Assembly: GCF_014287675.1 (NCBI RefSeq)
Contig: NZ_JACOPQ010000007.1
Location: forward strand, 177,811-241,810
DNA length: 64,000 bases
Direction of reading: 5' to 3'
Origin: Lawsonibacter faecis
GTDB lineage: Bacteria; Bacillota; Clostridia; Oscillospirales; Oscillospiraceae
In this document: positions 44,331-51,771 of the stretch, one piece after another
Numbering within the stretch: the stretch's first letter is position 1
How the letters are laid out: the number at the start of each line of letters is the position of its first letter
The notes under the pieces: generated by a model
Told to the model about the DNA's origin: nothing
Database searches by the model: none
Seen by the model: the letters and a program-made list of their open reading frames with translations, nothing else
Program-made: the position numbers and the translations under genes

Positions 44331-45782
44331 TCACTCTACAACAGCGATGTGGCTCACAGCGTTCTCCTCTGTGGCAGGGTCGCCGCACAGGACCCATGCC
44401 CCGCTGCCGCCGTCGCTGAAGAGCATGGTCACCTTGGCGTATTTCAGGTACTCCGGTGTCTTGCCGTCAGCTGTAATAACGGCGTTGACCGCGCCATCCT
44501 GGGTAAGAATCAGGATGCCGTTGTCCGTGCCGAGCCAGAGGTTGCGGCTCTCGTCAAAAATGGAGGTGTTGAACCCATCGCCCACGGGGATGACGTTGGG
44601 TATGACCTGAAAGTTCACGCCCTGGTACTCACCCAAATAGGCAAAGCGGATGTACTGCTTGACATCGCCCGGCACGGAAGAGGAATCTAGCGCGTCGCGC
44701 CAAGTGCCGTGCTGGGTCACAGGATCTTTCGGCGCGACAGAGCCGCTGCCACCGCCGGAGGACTTTCCGATGATATAGGTGGTCCCTCCGGGGATGTCTT
44801 TCCCACAAATCTGGGTGCCCTCCGCACGGTCGGCCACCTCGACCACTGTTCTGCCGGGAAGGCAGATGCTGCAGTGGTCGGCGTTGACGGCTACGGTGCC
44901 CACTGTGCCCTCGCCGGTGAGGGAGACGCCGTCGCGGGTGATTTCTACGTTGGAGGTGATGGAACCCTTTTCTGTAACCAATTTGGCATTGGGCGCACTG
45001 ACGGTGACCGTATCGGAAACGGCGGTATTGTCCAGCTTTACCTGTCCGTCCGCAGTGCCGGGGGCCACCAGGATATCCCGGGCCTTGCCGGTAATGGTCA
45101 CGCCGCCAGCCCGCACCAGCGTGATACCGGTGGGCTTGGCCTCGTATCTGCCCGCCCTGTCGGCATATGTGCTGATGGCCTTGTCCAGGATGGCCATGGT
45201 GGAGGCACGGTCGATATTCAAGGTGGGGGAGACCGTGCCATTGCCGGTGCCGGTGATGATGCCCCGTTCCGCCATGGCGGAGACGGCTCCGGCGGCCCAA
45301 GAGGCCACGTCGCCGCCGTCCGGGAACTTGCTCAGGTCGGGGGCGGCGCTGAAGTGGACGTTCAGCGCGCGGGTGAACATCACGGTGGCCTCCTGGCGGG
45401 TGACGTTGGCCTCGGCATTGCACTTACTGCCGTCGCCCTGCATGATGCCGGCGGCGGTGCACTTCAAGACCGCGTCGGCATACCACTCGCCGCCCTGTAG
45501 GTCGGCATAAGGGTTGGCGTCGGGTTTCTCAGAGAGACCCAGCAGATTTACCACGACAGTGGCCATGGAGCCCCGGGTAATGGGTCGGTCGGGGTTAAAG
45601 TTCCCGTTCTGGTCACCCTGAACGACGCCGTACCCACTCCAGCGGTCTATAATCTCTTCCGCCCAGTGGCCTGCCATATCGCCGTACCTCCCGGATGGTT
45701 CGCCCTCTGCCAGTGCAGGCACGGCCATAGATACTGCCAGTGCAAGTGCTAGTAAGAGGGGTAGCGATTTGCGAAAGTTCAT
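44331..45782 (-). CDS. SLH-domain protein with propeller-like C-terminus
   Basis: A 483-aa exported protein; second ATG (45782) chosen for its distance from GGAGG. Signal peptide to about residue 25, then three SLH repeats (MAGHWAEEIIDRWSGYGVVQ; GGEWYADAVLKCTAAGIMQG; DVASWAAGAVSAMAERGIIT) that bind wall polymer. A beta-rich part (about 215-350) follows, a glycine-serine linker, then propeller-like blades (NLWLGTDNGILILTQDGAVN, GAWVLCGDPATEENAVSHIA) ending at HIAVVE. That end aligns with the point in the two downstream proteins where the barrel starts. First gene of the operon; likely surface anchor or partner for them. Confidence 0.85.
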   Translation of the reverse strand: MNFRKSLPLLLALALAVSMAVPALAEGEPSGRYGDMAGHWAEEIIDRWSGYGVVQGDQNGNFNPDRPITRGSMATVVVNLLGLSEKPDANPYADLQGGEWYADAVLKCTAAGIMQGDGSKCNAEANVTRQEATVMFTRALNVHFSAAPDLSKFPDGGDVASWAAGAVSAMAERGIITGTGNGTVSPTLNIDRASTMAILDKAISTYADRAGRYEAKPTGITLVRAGGVTITGKARDILVAPGTADGQVKLDNTAVSDTVTVSAPNAKLVTEKGSITSNVEITRDGVSLTGEGTVGTVAVNADHCSICLPGRTVVEVADRAEGTQICGKDIPGGTTYIIGKSSGGGSGSVAPKDPVTQHGTWRDALDSSSVPGDVKQYIRFAYLGEYQGVNFQVIPNVIPVGDGFNTSIFDESRNLWLGTDNGILILTQDGAVNAVITADGKTPEYLKYAKVTMLFSDGGSGAWVLCGDPATEENAVSHIAVVE

Positions 45783-45998
45783 CATTTTTCCTCCATCCCT
45801 TTTTAAGTTTGCTCTATGATGTAACACTCTGCAGCGTTCTGCCACAGTTTGTGGATTGCCGGCACCCCCTCTTTGCCTACTGCCGATATGCATATTCATT
45901 CAATTGGTGAAGGAAAATTGGTATAAAAAATACACTGTGGCTCATTATAAGGCCAAAGTTAATACCAACACTTTTTATATGTAGCATTTAAAACATAT
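45783..45998 (-). promoter_or_regulatory. A+T-rich gap before the SLH operon
   Basis: A -10-like TATAAT lies at 45949-45944 on the minus strand, without a good -35 box. The sharp drop in G+C suggests that the SLH operon has its own promoter rather than depending on the PTS operon. Confidence 0.35.
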
Positions 45999-47105
45999 TT
46001 ATTCGTACGGAATCAGGCGGAAGGAGTGACCGCTTAGAAGCGGCAGCAGCACCCAGGCGTCCGGGTGGATGAATCCCACCACGTTTGCCTCCTCGCAGGC
46101 AGGCATATCCCGCAGCATGATTTGGATTTCACCCCGGTACTGGGCGCTACGGCTGTTGTCCACCGTAACACTGCAGCGGGGCCGGGGACCGGTGCGCGTC
46201 GGCTCGACTGAGAGCCCCCGGGTGGCAGTGGCCCGCAGCACATACTCGGGACTGTCCTCGCGGTTGGTCAGCACGTGCTCGGCCAGACGCTGTCGTACCT
46301 CCTGGGGGCAGTCCCGGCAGTAGACGACAGGAAGGCGGACAGCGCTGTCTGCACAGGCGGCGGACAGGGCAGATAACTCCGCCTGACTGGCGGAGAGGTC
46401 CCCGAAGAGCACCTCGTCCACGCCGCACAGGCCCAGGGCGGACGCCGCGATCTCGGGTGGGACATCGCGCAGGCATTCCACCGTACACACCCCCCTTCCG
46501 TGGGCATGGAGCACCGGGGGGGCACTCAGTGACGACACGAAGGCTGCGGCTGGGATCCCATAGTCGTGTAGGAAGACAGAGGTATCCCGTACCCGGGAGA
46601 GGGAGAGGCCGGTGCCTGTCCTGGGGTAGAAGTTGAAGCATCCCCTCACCTGCCCAGCGGGCAGGTGGGACAAAAGCCGCTCCACCTCCCTTACTGCCCG
46701 GGAGTATCCATCCGGGCTAGCAGGATCCAGGTCTGCCGCATTGAGCTCCAGGACCAGGCCTGTGCGGGCCAGAGCGTTCAGGATGCCGCCGGGCAGTGCG
46801 CTGTCGGCACGGATGACATCCAAACCCCGATGTGCCAGGATGGAGACTGCATCTTCCGGTGCACCAAAGGCGTCCATCACCTGGTCGTTGACGTCGGCGG
46901 TGACCTGGATACCGTATTCATGGCAACAGGCAATGGCCCTGTCGAAGAAGGGCGACTCAGGCCCTGCGGCCCCCTGGAAACGGAGCTCTTTCAGGAGAAA
47001 AGAGAGGAAGACCCGCCGATAGCCCAGGGCTGCCGCGTTGCCTATATAGCTGCGCAGGACGCCATCGTCCATAAACTCGGGGTAAAGGCTAATGCCTACT
47101 CTCAC
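45999..47105 (-). CDS. mupG: MupG-like 6-phospho-N-acetylmuramidase (DUF871/GH170)
   Basis: A 368-aa cytoplasmic TIM-barrel plus small C-terminal domain. Family marks: GISLYPEFMDD at the start, VTADVNDQVMDAFG, the motif CFNFYPRTGTGLSLSRVRDT, LHAHGRGVCTVE, and the C-terminal VDNSRSAQYRGEIQIMLRD. MupG of Staphylococcus splits intracellular MurNAc-6-P-GlcNAc. Here it is last gene of a PTS operon, which fits hydrolysis of a disaccharide phosphorylated on import. The exact substrate is inferred; other DUF871 proteins are untested. Confidence 0.82.
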   Translation of the reverse strand: MRVGISLYPEFMDDGVLRSYIGNAAALGYRRVFLSFLLKELRFQGAAGPESPFFDRAIACCHEYGIQVTADVNDQVMDAFGAPEDAVSILAHRGLDVIRADSALPGGILNALARTGLVLELNAADLDPASPDGYSRAVREVERLLSHLPAGQVRGCFNFYPRTGTGLSLSRVRDTSVFLHDYGIPAAAFVSSLSAPPVLHAHGRGVCTVECLRDVPPEIAASALGLCGVDEVLFGDLSASQAELSALSAACADSAVRLPVVYCRDCPQEVRQRLAEHVLTNREDSPEYVLRATATRGLSVEPTRTGPRPRCSVTVDNSRSAQYRGEIQIMLRDMPACEEANVVGFIHPDAWVLLPLLSGHSFRLIPYE

Positions 47106-47124
47106 TGTGTCGATCTCCTTTTCT

Positions 47125-48447
47125 TTATCGCTTCAGATAGTCGAGATAGGGGCTGTGGGCCTCGACCAGCTCGTCCAGGATAGTCTTTCCCACCTCGTAG
47201 TCATTGATAAAAGGGTTGGCCAGCATGGCGGAGAGAGCGATGTCGTAGTCCTGCTCCACTGCGGCCTTTACCGCCAACTGCTCATAGGCCTTCACCTCGT
47301 TCACCAATCCAGCCACACGGGTGGGCATCTCTCCGATGACCAGAGGCGTGGCGCCGCCTGCGCCGATGATGGCGTTGGCCTCTATTACTGCATTGTAGGG
47401 CAGGTTGGAGATAGTCCCCCGGTTCTGGAGGTTGACGGTGTGGATCTCGCCCTTGTCTCCGTAGATGGCGTCAATGAGGGAGATGGCGGCCTCCGAGTAG
47501 TATGCGCCGCCCCGCTGCTCCAGCTCTTTGGGCTTCTCGCAGAGGTGCGGGCTCTTGTATTTTTCAAAAAGCTCCTTTTCGATGGCCTTCACCTGCATGG
47601 CACGAGATCCCTTTTCGGCCATATGGGCCTTCTCTTCCTCCAGCATCATGCGGTTGCGGTAGTAGTAGCGGTGGTAGGGGCTGGTGAGCATCCCCAGCGA
47701 GCGGAGGAAGGGCATGGGCCAGATGATATCCGTCATGGACTCCAGGTGCTCCCGGACGCCCGCAGGGGGATCGTCGAACATCTCGATGAGCTGGGGTAGG
47801 ACCTCCACCCCGTCCACAGTGGCGGAATAGATGTAGCCCATATGATTGAGCCCCATAAAGCTGGCCTGGACCCGGCTAAAATCCACCTTAAGTGCCTTGG
47901 CGATATCCTTTTTCGCGCCGATGGGCACGTTGCACAGCCCCAGGGCCTTCACCCGGGTGTGATTGAGAATAGCTTCGGTGACGATGCCGGAGGGATTGGT
48001 AAAATTGATGAGCCAGGCGTCCGGGGCCAGTTCCTCGATCTCCCGGCAGATGTCCAGTATCACAGGTATGGTGCGTAGAGCCTTGGCGTATCCCCCCGGA
48101 CCAGTGGTCTCCTGGCCGATGATATCATATTTCAGGGGAATGGATTCATCTTTTGCCCGGGCGTCCAGTCCACCCACGCGGAACTGGGTGATGACAAAGT
48201 CTGCGCCTCGGATGGCTGAGGGGCGGTCCATGGTGGCGTGGATATGGATGTCCGCCCCCGCCTTTGCCGCCATCCGACGGGCCAGGGACTCGATGATCGA
48301 TACCTTCTCCGCGCCCATGGGGACGTCCACCAGGACCAACTCCCGCACGGGCAGATGGTCCTGGCGAACCAAGATGCCCTCGATAAGCTCAGGCGTATAG
48401 CTGCTGCCGCCACCGATGACGGCAATTTTCAGAGGATTTTTTTTCAT
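47125..48447 (-). CDS. GH4 6-phospho-beta-glucosidase-like enzyme
   Basis: A 440-aa cytoplasmic NAD- and metal-dependent glycosidase. NAD loop IAVIGGGSSYTPELIEG at the N-terminus, INFTNPSGIVTEA, the metal ligands Cys in LGLCNVPIGAKKD and His in MGLNHMGYIY, and GEIHTVNLQNRGTISNLPYN near the C-terminus match 6-phospho-beta-glucosidases (LicH/BglT type). It would cleave the PTS product between the RDD and MupG genes of the operon. Confidence 0.92.
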   Translation of the reverse strand: MKKNPLKIAVIGGGSSYTPELIEGILVRQDHLPVRELVLVDVPMGAEKVSIIESLARRMAAKAGADIHIHATMDRPSAIRGADFVITQFRVGGLDARAKDESIPLKYDIIGQETTGPGGYAKALRTIPVILDICREIEELAPDAWLINFTNPSGIVTEAILNHTRVKALGLCNVPIGAKKDIAKALKVDFSRVQASFMGLNHMGYIYSATVDGVEVLPQLIEMFDDPPAGVREHLESMTDIIWPMPFLRSLGMLTSPYHRYYYRNRMMLEEEKAHMAEKGSRAMQVKAIEKELFEKYKSPHLCEKPKELEQRGGAYYSEAAISLIDAIYGDKGEIHTVNLQNRGTISNLPYNAVIEANAIIGAGGATPLVIGEMPTRVAGLVNEVKAYEQLAVKAAVEQDYDIALSAMLANPFINDYEVGKTILDELVEAHSPYLDYLKR

Positions 48448-48507
48448 GATGAAATGCCTTCTTTAGATTGAATTGGCTGCGGTGCAGGGACAGCGGAGGG
48501 TCTGCCC

Positions 48508-49092
48508 TCACATTGCCTTCTGAGGAGCGGGGGCGCCCCCACTGTCTTTTGCACGCCGGCGCTCCCTGCGGGCAACCACTTTTGTGCCTGCAAGGAGGTC
48601 ATAACCGGCACAGTTGCTGCTGTTGGCCAGAATATAAAACCATGCGATGAAGATGGGAAAGCCCTGGAACAAGATGAGACACAAGCCCTTGACCAGAGTG
48701 CGCAGGGTCAGGCGACTCAGTGTTTTCAGCCGCCCCTCCGACGGCCTGCGGCTTACAATCCGCAGGCCGCAGAGCTTCTTACCCACCGTCTGTCCCCCCA
48801 GAGCCAGCTGAGTCAGGACCTCGTACCCCAGCCATACGGCCACGGACAGGTTGTATGCCCGGCTGAACGCAGCCACCGCCACCTCAGTCTGGGCCTGGCG
48901 GGCCTCGAAGTCTGTGATTTGGACGATGGCATCCATCTCCCGCCGGGCGGCGGCAAAGTTGGGCTTGCCCAACGTCAGGGTGCACAGGGACAAAATTAAC
49001 GCCAGAACCAAAATGTCAATGGAAAAGGCAGCCAGCCGTAGTATCCGCTCCCTGGTAAACAGGTTTTTAATCTCCTCTTTCATTTCTCTCAT
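48508..49092 (-). CDS. RDD-family membrane protein
   Basis: A 194-aa membrane protein with four hydrophobic segments and the RDD-type stretches RLAAFSIDILVLALILSL and LGGQTVGKKLCGLRIVSR. Family function is mostly unknown (some are ion exchangers). It lies between the EIIC and GH4 genes, which is an unusual place for such a gene. Confidence 0.85.
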   Translation of the reverse strand: MREMKEEIKNLFTRERILRLAAFSIDILVLALILSLCTLTLGKPNFAAARREMDAIVQITDFEARQAQTEVAVAAFSRAYNLSVAVWLGYEVLTQLALGGQTVGKKLCGLRIVSRRPSEGRLKTLSRLTLRTLVKGLCLILFQGFPIFIAWFYILANSSNCAGYDLLAGTKVVARRERRRAKDSGGAPAPQKAM

Positions 49093-49128
49093 AGCGCATC
49101 CTGCCCCCTTGTATAAAATAGATTGAAT

Positions 49129-50415
49129 TTACCTCTCGCTCAGCGCCCCCTCCTCTTCAAGGACAAGCCGTTTATCCCAGCTCTTGAGGAACGGTGCCCA
49201 GATAAGAAAAGCGACACAGAAATTGATTGCTTGTAGAATAACGCCTCCAATCCGCCCGCCGGTGGCCAGGAAGCCGCTGATAAAATAAGGTGTGGTCCAG
49301 GGGATGTTGACGCCGATAAGGCGGGGGAAGATGTTGAAGTACATGGTGACATAGGTGATAGTCATGATGACAAGGGGGCCAAGGATAAAGGGCACCACCA
49401 AAAAGGGGTTCATAACGATGGGCAGGCCAAACACCACGGGCTCGTTGACATTAAAGATACTTGGCGCGGCACTCAGACGGCCGATGTCCTTCAGGGTACG
49501 GGACTTTGCAAAGAGAAGCAGGAAGATGACCAGGGGCAGGGTGGCGCCGGAACCGCCAATCTGCAGGAAATTGTCGATAAAGGGCTGAGCCACGACGTTT
49601 GGAATTGCCGTGCCGGCATGGAACGCGGCCAGGTTCTCCACGGTAGCGGTTTGAATAATGGGATCTACAAAAGACCAGGCAATGGTAGAGCCGTGTATGC
49701 CGAAGAACCAGAGCAGCTGCTCGAAGAACAGGATGATGAGCATGCCGGGGTAGGAGGTGCCCACTGCCTTCAGCGGAGCACTGAGCACGCCGGTAACAAA
49801 GCCAGAAAAGTCGCCAAATGGAGTCAGCCGGAAGAGTATTTTAATGATGAAGCCGCCTACGATGATGATAGCCGCAGGGACTAAGGCAGTGAAGGACCGC
49901 GAAATCGACGGCGGGACGCTGTCTGGCATATGGATGACCAGATTCTTCTGGACGATCCTGCGGTAGACCTCGCCCACCACCAGGGCTACGATGATGCCGG
50001 TAAACATGTTTACCGCGCCGAAGAGATCGGCGTTCCACATGTTGTTCTCCGCGTCCAGGGTATTCAGCAGGAAGAAGGCTGCAACAGCGATGGCGCCTGC
50101 CGGCAAGCCGTCTATGTCATAACTGTCCACCAGAGATTTGGTGATGCCGAAGGTGGCCAGGAGGGCGATGATACCGGTGGTGGCGGGGAAGATGTCATTC
50201 CAAACAAAGTCGCCCCAGCCCTCACCCAGGACGCTGGCCATAAAGTCTTGGTATGCCTGAATAGGAAGCTCACCGATAATGATAAACATGGACCCCACGA
50301 TCAGCAGCGGCAGAGAGAGAACCAGACCGTCTCGCAGGGCAAGCAGGTGCCTTTGCTTGGCAATTTTGGCAGCCACGGGTACAAACTTGTCTTCAAAAAA
50401 GTTTTTAATATTCAC
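49129..50415 (-). CDS. PTS EIIC component, lactose/cellobiose family
   Basis: A 428-aa polytopic permease (MNIKNFFEDKFVPVAAKIAK start typical of CelB). It contains LRDGLVLSLPLLIVGSMFII, the loop FFGIHGSTIAWSFVDPI, and the sugar-site motif SIFNVNEPVVFGLPIVMNPF. It carries the sugar across the membrane for phosphorylation by EIIB. Twenty bases after the EIIB gene. Confidence 0.95.
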   Translation of the reverse strand: MNIKNFFEDKFVPVAAKIAKQRHLLALRDGLVLSLPLLIVGSMFIIIGELPIQAYQDFMASVLGEGWGDFVWNDIFPATTGIIALLATFGITKSLVDSYDIDGLPAGAIAVAAFFLLNTLDAENNMWNADLFGAVNMFTGIIVALVVGEVYRRIVQKNLVIHMPDSVPPSISRSFTALVPAAIIIVGGFIIKILFRLTPFGDFSGFVTGVLSAPLKAVGTSYPGMLIILFFEQLLWFFGIHGSTIAWSFVDPIIQTATVENLAAFHAGTAIPNVVAQPFIDNFLQIGGSGATLPLVIFLLLFAKSRTLKDIGRLSAAPSIFNVNEPVVFGLPIVMNPFLVVPFILGPLVIMTITYVTMYFNIFPRLIGVNIPWTTPYFISGFLATGGRIGGVILQAINFCVAFLIWAPFLKSWDKRLVLEEEGALSER

Positions 50416-50434
50416 GTTGCTCCTCCTTTTCCTC

Positions 50435-50758
50435 TTATTTCTCTTGCTCTTTGGCTCTGCTGAGCGCCAGCGCCTTGTCCAGTACCGCTGCGCCGTTCAT
50501 GCGGCCGTAGTCGGTCATTTCAATGACGTCTACCGCAATCCCCATGGGTTCGAACTCCGCTTTGAAGGATTTGAGCTGAAAGCGTATCTGGGGGCCGAGA
50601 AGCAGCACATTGACGTTTGCCAGCTTTCCCTTTAACTCCGTCTCGCTGAGGGCACAGATGTCCGCATTCAGTCCCCGATTTACCGCTTCCTGCTGCATCC
50701 GCTGCACCAGCATACTGGTGGACATGCCGAAGGCACAGGCAAGAACGATTTTAATCAT
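50435..50758 (-). CDS. PTS EIIB component, lactose/cellobiose family
   Basis: A 107-aa protein with the phosphocysteine Cys8 in VLACAFGMSTSMLV and the P-loop-like surroundings of CelA-type EIIB. It accepts phosphate from EIIA and gives it to the sugar in EIIC. ATG overlaps the EIIA stop by four bases. Confidence 0.95.
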   Translation of the reverse strand: MIKIVLACAFGMSTSMLVQRMQQEAVNRGLNADICALSETELKGKLANVNVLLLGPQIRFQLKSFKAEFEPMGIAVDVIEMTDYGRMNGAAVLDKALALSRAKEQEK

Positions 50759-51078
50759 AATTTCCCCTCCAATTCTGCGACTTGTTCACAGAGCCGAATA
50801 ATTAGGCCGCCGAGATCCCGTGCCATACCCGCACCGGAAAGATGGTCCTGCGCGTGTACCATCAGCAGCCCTACTGCCTGACCCTCGCCGGCCATCTCCT
50901 CCCGGAGCATGCCGGTCTGTATTTCGTGGGCACTGGTCAGCGCCTTTTCGCATGCCTCCATGGAGGCTTTTGCCTGGGAAAAGTCCCGCTCCAGCGCCGC
51001 GGAGGCCGCCTCCAACGCGGCGCTCTTGGCATCGCCCGCTTCAGCGATGATGGAAAATGCCAGCAGATTGTTGTCCAT
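50755..51078 (-). CDS. PTS EIIA component, lactose/cellobiose family
   Basis: A 107-aa three-helix protein. IIAEAGDAKSAALEA, the first helix, and phospho-His75 in LLMVHAQDHLS are canonical. Takes phosphate from HPr and passes it to EIIB. Confidence 0.95.
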   Translation of the reverse strand: MDNNLLAFSIIAEAGDAKSAALEAASAALERDFSQAKASMEACEKALTSAHEIQTGMLREEMAGEGQAVGLLMVHAQDHLSGAGMARDLGGLIIRLCEQVAELEGKL

Positions 51079-51113
51079 ACGTTCTTCCTCCTTCCCGTCT
51101 TCGTTTCCTTGCG

Positions 51114-51380
51114 TTAGGCCTCGTTAAATTTGGCGTTGAAGAGTGCCACCACGGTATTCAGTGTCTCTGCCTCGCTGGGGCCGTCCACGCAGACCGTCAG
51201 ATGGTCGCCGCACTTCACATCCAGCGCCATGATTTGGTAGATGTCTTGTGCGTCGGCGCTCCGCTCCGCCCCCTTCAACGTGACTCTGTCCGAGCATCCC
51301 GAGAGGGTCTTCACCAGCTTTGCAATGGGCCTCGCGTGCAGTCCCAGAAGATTTTGTACCGTTATCTCAGCTGCTAACAA
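51114..51380 (-). CDS. HPr-like phosphocarrier with Asp at position 46
   Basis: An 88-aa HPr. TTG at 51380 is chosen: GGGGGTGA lies eight bases before it and it gives the usual 88 residues with phospho-His at 15 (LLGLHARPIAKLV). An upstream GTG at 51389 would add three residues. In the regulatory site the family has Ser46 in NLKSIMGVMSLG; here it reads DAQDIYQIMALD, with Asp at 46. HPr kinase could not phosphorylate it, and Asp there imitates phospho-Ser in Bacillus studies. First gene of the PTS operon. Confidence 0.88.
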   Translation of the reverse strand: MLAAEITVQNLLGLHARPIAKLVKTLSGCSDRVTLKGAERSADAQDIYQIMALDVKCGDHLTVCVDGPSEAETLNTVVALFNAKFNEA

Positions 51381-51389
51381 TTGCCTCAC

Positions 51390-51771
51390 CCCCTTGTGGC
51401 AAAACTACGGCTGCTTTTACCACGTTTCTGTAGACGGCTACATGACTTTCTACAAAAATGAGCCGTTTACAGCTTTCACTTTAGAACAATTTTCATAAAC
51501 AGTCACCCCTGCAAAAAATCATTTTTATGCCACATCGTTCTGGAAAGAGCGAAATTACGCTTTGCCTTGTGAGTTATCTACAATAAATTAGTACTTCCTT
51601 TTACTTAATGCACAATTGAATAGGAAAATAACGATAGGTGCTTCCACAACGATATGGCACAAAAATGTTTTTTAGCGGGCTAGTGAATTTGTAAAATACG
51701 TATAAAATGTAATTGTGCCAAGTGATACGAAAGATTGATGTCCTGCGCCTGAAAACTGGGAGGGATATTTT
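51390..51771. promoter_or_regulatory. Divergent control region of the PTS island
   Basis: A 382-base A+T-rich gap. CTGTAGACGGCT (51428-51439) and AGCCGTTTACAG (51461-51472) form a near-perfect 12-bp inverted repeat in the HPr leader. TGGCACAA (51655-51662) and TTGTGCCA (51713-51720) form a perfect inverted repeat about 50 bases before the regulator start; GCACAATT recurs at 51610. These are likely operators of the LicR-type regulator. Confidence 0.55.

Noticed and set aside
51655..51720. TGGCAC sequences as sigma-54 promoters
   Set aside because: The -24 element fits, but no GC at the -12 position follows at the right spacing; an inverted-repeat operator explains both arms better.
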